Shown here one piece after another: positions 15,552-17,615 of a stretch of DNA of 17,615 bases. The stretch covers positions 1-17,615 of the forward strand of contig NZ_CDSC02000258.1 in NCBI RefSeq assembly GCF_001298715.1, written 5' to 3'. Origin of the DNA: Bathymodiolus azoricus thioautotrophic gill symbiont (GTDB taxonomy: Bacteria > Pseudomonadota > Gammaproteobacteria > PS1 > Pseudothioglobaceae). Made by a program: the position numbers and the translations under genes. Position 1 is the stretch's first letter, and every line of letters begins with the position of its first letter. The notes below the pieces were generated by a model, which saw only the letters and a list, made by a program, of their open reading frames with translations, searched no databases and was not told the DNA's origin.

Positions 15552-16037
15552 ATGCGTTTATCAATTATTGTGGCCATGGACGACAATCAGCTTATTGGCA
15601 AAGACAATGCCTTACCTTGGCGCTTGCCTGCTGATTTAGCATATTTTAAAAAAACTACCACCGGTAAAACGGTACTAATGGGGCGCAAAACTTATGAATC
15701 TATTGGCTTCCCACTGCCGAATCGTCGCAATATAATAGTAAGTCGCAATACTAACTTTCATGCCAAAGGCTGCGAAGTGATTAACAACATTACTGCCGTA
15801 TTAGAATTGGCGAAAGATGACGGCGAGGTGATGATAATGGGTGGCGCATCCTTCTACGAACAAATACTACCAAATGTTAATAGACTCTACATCACCCAAA
15901 TTGAAGGTGAATTTGAAGGTGATGCCCACTTCCCTGAGTTTGATCGAGGTGACTTTGTTGAAACCTTTAGGGAGTCCCACATGCCAGATGAGAAAAACCC
16001 ACACACCTATCACTTTAGTATTTTAGACAGAAAATAG
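15552..16037 (+). CDS. folA: Dihydrofolate reductase
   Basis: This 161-residue enzyme reduces dihydrofolate to tetrahydrofolate with NADPH, for thymidylate, purine and one-carbon metabolism. LSIIVAMDDNQLIGKDNALP at the N-terminus, LPWRLPADLAYFK at 21-33 with substrate-binding Asp28, MGRKTYES at 43-50, IMGGASFYEQ at 95-104 and the C-terminal HTYHFSILDR are all as in chromosomal FolA. Length is normal. Its ATG lies only 23 bases from the longest maf start on the opposite strand, so its promoter must lie inside the 5' end of maf. A candidate -10, TAAAAT, is at 15514-15519 with a weak ATGACA upstream. No ribosome site is obvious. Confidence 0.97.
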   Translation: MRLSIIVAMDDNQLIGKDNALPWRLPADLAYFKKTTTGKTVLMGRKTYESIGFPLPNRRNIIVSRNTNFHAKGCEVINNITAVLELAKDDGEVMIMGGASFYEQILPNVNRLYITQIEGEFEGDAHFPEFDRGDFVETFRESHMPDEKNPHTYHFSILDRK

Positions 16038-16059
16038 CGCTTTTAATGTTTAACAACCC

Positions 16060-17397
16060 CTAGGAGTTACTGTTTTTAGCAACATATCTAAGCCAAAAAT
16101 ACCCAAACAGCCCTGCAAATAATGATGCTGTTAAAATGCCGATTTTTGCTTGAAATATAGAATCAGGATTGCCTAAAAACGCCAATTCTGCTACAAAAAT
16201 AGACATGGTGAATCCAATGCCACCTAAAAAAGAAACACCAAATATTTGACTCATACTGCTACCTTGAGGCAGGACGGCTATTTTAAGTTTGACAGCCGCC
16301 CACACAACACCAAAAATACCCAGCACTTTCCCAGCAACAAGTCCCACAATAATTCCTATTGATATGGGCTGCACAATGGTGTCAACAATAAGATCAAAAT
16401 CAATGGCAATACCTGCATTCGCAAGTGCAAATAAAGGGATGATAATTAAAGCAATCGGCAGGTGTAAACCACACTCTAATCTACCAGCTGGCGTCCCCGT
16501 ATCGCTAATTCTATCTGTGATATTTGCTAAAATAGCCTTTTGTTTTTCATGCATACCATGATCAACACACAACGGATATTTCTCATATTCGCCTAATAAT
16601 CTTTTTATATGCTTAACAAGGCTTAACGGCGCCTGTTTTGGTTTTGAAGGAATTGCTAAAGCCCCAATAACGCCTGCAATAGTTGCATGCACACCAGATT
16701 CAAGCATAAAAAACCACATAAATATGGAAACCGCAAAATACGGAAAAACAGCATGTATACCAAATCTGTTCAACGCAACCAAGACTAAAAATGACATACC
16801 TGCTATCGCCAAAGGCAACAAGTGTATTTGATCGGTATAAAAGACAGCAATCACCAGCACAGCACCCAAATCATCTACAATGGCCAATGCCACTAAAAAT
16901 GTAACCAGTGCTATCGGCACTCTTTTACCCAATAACACCAAAGCACTAATTGCAAATGCGATGTCTGTTGCCATTGGCACCCCCCAGCCATTAGCGCCAT
17001 CTGTGCCGGCATTGATACTAAAAAATATTAATGCTGGAAAAACCATGCCACCAATAGCAGCTAAAATAGGCAAAATAGCCACCTTAATATTTGACAATTC
17101 TCCCGCTAATATTTCTCTTTTTATCTCCAGCCCGATAAGAAAAAAGAAAATAGCCATTAAACCATCGTTAATCCAATGATGAATGGTGTGTGACAATGTC
17201 CAGTCGCCGATATTAAGTGCTATTTCCGTATGGAAAAAATACGCATAAGCCTCAGCCAAGGGAGAATTAGCGAGTATCAACGCCAACACCGTCATAAACA
17301 TCAAAACAATACCTGTGGTTGTTTGTGCATGCAAGAAATGTTCAAATGGTGTTGAAACTTTTTTAAAGGCTTTTTCCCAGGGTGCGTATAGCTTCAT
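16060..17397 (-). CDS. nhaA: Na+/H+ antiporter NhaA
   Basis: This 445-residue inner-membrane antiporter expels sodium in exchange for protons, for pH and salt homeostasis. About twelve hydrophobic segments are visible. ATDIAFA at 143-149 (Asp145) and AIVDDLGA at 172-179 (Asp175, Asp176) correspond to the assembly and ion-binding aspartates of E. coli NhaA, and Lys357 in VAGKVLGI corresponds to the TM10 lysine. E. coli NhaA is 388 residues; part of the excess here is a hydrophilic insert at about 258-305, between the eighth and ninth segments, containing two cysteines (277 and 309). I chose ATG 17397, with an AGGA site 6 bases upstream, over a TTG two codons earlier. It is convergent with folA; only 22 bp separate the stops, with no strong terminator. 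Confidence 0.96.
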   Translation of the reverse strand: MKLYAPWEKAFKKVSTPFEHFLHAQTTTGIVLMFMTVLALILANSPLAEAYAYFFHTEIALNIGDWTLSHTIHHWINDGLMAIFFFLIGLEIKREILAGELSNIKVAILPILAAIGGMVFPALIFFSINAGTDGANGWGVPMATDIAFAISALVLLGKRVPIALVTFLVALAIVDDLGAVLVIAVFYTDQIHLLPLAIAGMSFLVLVALNRFGIHAVFPYFAVSIFMWFFMLESGVHATIAGVIGALAIPSKPKQAPLSLVKHIKRLLGEYEKYPLCVDHGMHEKQKAILANITDRISDTGTPAGRLECGLHLPIALIIIPLFALANAGIAIDFDLIVDTIVQPISIGIIVGLVAGKVLGIFGVVWAAVKLKIAVLPQGSSMSQIFGVSFLGGIGFTMSIFVAELAFLGNPDSIFQAKIGILTASLFAGLFGYFWLRYVAKNSNS

Positions 17398-17429
17398 TGT
17401 CAATCCTATTGTTTTTCAATTATTTTAAG

Positions 17430-17438
17430 ATTATATCA
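17430..17438 (-). promoter_or_regulatory. Extended -10 promoter of nhaA
   Basis: On the minus strand TGATATAAT (17438-17430) is a perfect TATAAT with an extended TGn, starting about 33 bases ahead of the nhaA ATG. The position 17 bases upstream has no recognisable -35, as expected for extended -10 promoters. Beyond it lies a run of eight Cs on the plus strand, and no terminator for tRNA-Leu is clear in 17439-17497. Confidence 0.55.
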
Positions 17439-17497
17439 CTATCATCAATACAGAGCCCCCCCTTAAAAGGTATTAAAAATATAATGGCGAAACAAAA

Positions 17498-17583
17498 TGG
17501 TGCCGACGGCGAGAGTTGAACTCGCACGAGCGTAGCCCACTACCCCCTCAAGGTAGCGTGTCTACCAATTCCACCACGTCGGC
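17498..17583 (-). tRNA. tRNA-Leu(GAG)
   Basis: This 86-base tRNA with encoded CCA pairs GCCGACG (from 17583) with CGTCGGC in the acceptor stem. The D-arm reads GTGGAATTGGTAGACAC, typical of leucine tRNAs. The anticodon stem CTACC/GGTAG encloses TTGAGGG, anticodon GAG. A long variable arm (about 13 bases) and the T-arm GCGAG-TTCAACT-CTCGC confirm class II structure. It lies on the minus strand, upstream of nhaA. Confidence 0.95.
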
Positions 17584-17615
17584 AAAATAGTTAGTGTTAC
17601 TTAGGAGTATCGTTT

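Noticed and set aside
15104..15634. 176-codon plus-strand frame
   Set aside because: It is antisense to maf and then out of frame with folA; both of those genes are clear.
16038..16072. AACCCCTAGGAGTT palindrome at the folA-nhaA junction as a bidirectional terminator
   Set aside because: It is short, imperfect, overlaps the nhaA stop and has no T-tract at the right distance on either strand.
1..17615. CRISPR arrays, rRNA genes, riboswitches, prophage blocks
   Set aside because: I saw no regularly spaced repeats, rRNA segments, phage structural genes or recognisable riboswitch folds.

Overview
The window reads as ordinary chromosome from a low-GC gammaproteobacterium. The protein sequences point to a sulfur-oxidising autotroph of the SUP05/Thioglobus and mussel/clam thiotrophic-symbiont type. 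That placement is inferred from the Calvin/glycolysis cluster, the CbbA-like class II aldolase and gamma-type YceF, Mfd and NhaA proteins; no marker gene here proves it.

Layout. (1) 1-732, minus strand: a Panacea-domain (DUF4065) gene followed 9 bp later by a membrane-protein gene cut by the window edge, a possible Panacea-type toxin-antitoxin pair. (2) 733-994: a 184-bp MITE-like or IS5-type remnant. (3) 995-8673, minus strand: a compact carbon-metabolism operon in the order tkt, gap, an endonuclease I-like lipoprotein gene, pgk, pyk, fba. Junctions from gap to pyk are 4 bp or less, and a near-consensus promoter lies ahead of tkt. The segment before fba carries a diverged 80-bp tandem duplication of the fba start region. 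(4) 8792-9102, minus strand: tRNA-Met(CAT) and tRNA-Thr(TGT) with promoter and terminator. (5) 9147-9761, plus strand: coaE. (6) 9771-10494: gene-poor mobile-element debris, consisting of an IS5-type transposase tail, an internally deleted IS256-type element and a large hairpin. (7) 10495-11459: an accessory islet with a DUF2569 membrane protein, a frameshifted DUF2846 pseudogene and integron attC-like sequences, the last overlapping the mfd stop codon. (8) 11454-17397: mfd and maf (minus), folA (plus, divergent from maf) and nhaA (minus, convergent with folA). (9) tRNA-Leu(GAG) at the right edge.

How the genes work together: tkt, gap, pgk and fba supply the reduction and regeneration arms of the Calvin cycle and serve glycolysis/gluconeogenesis in common, while pyk drains carbon to pyruvate. 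RuBisCO, phosphoribulokinase and FBPase/PPi-PFK are not in the window. coaE, mfd, maf and folA are housekeeping genes. The unusual material is the edge Panacea pair, the endonuclease gene inside the operon, the duplicated fba leader, and the cassette-like islet against mfd. I see no CRISPR array, rRNA, prophage block or complete transposase gene.
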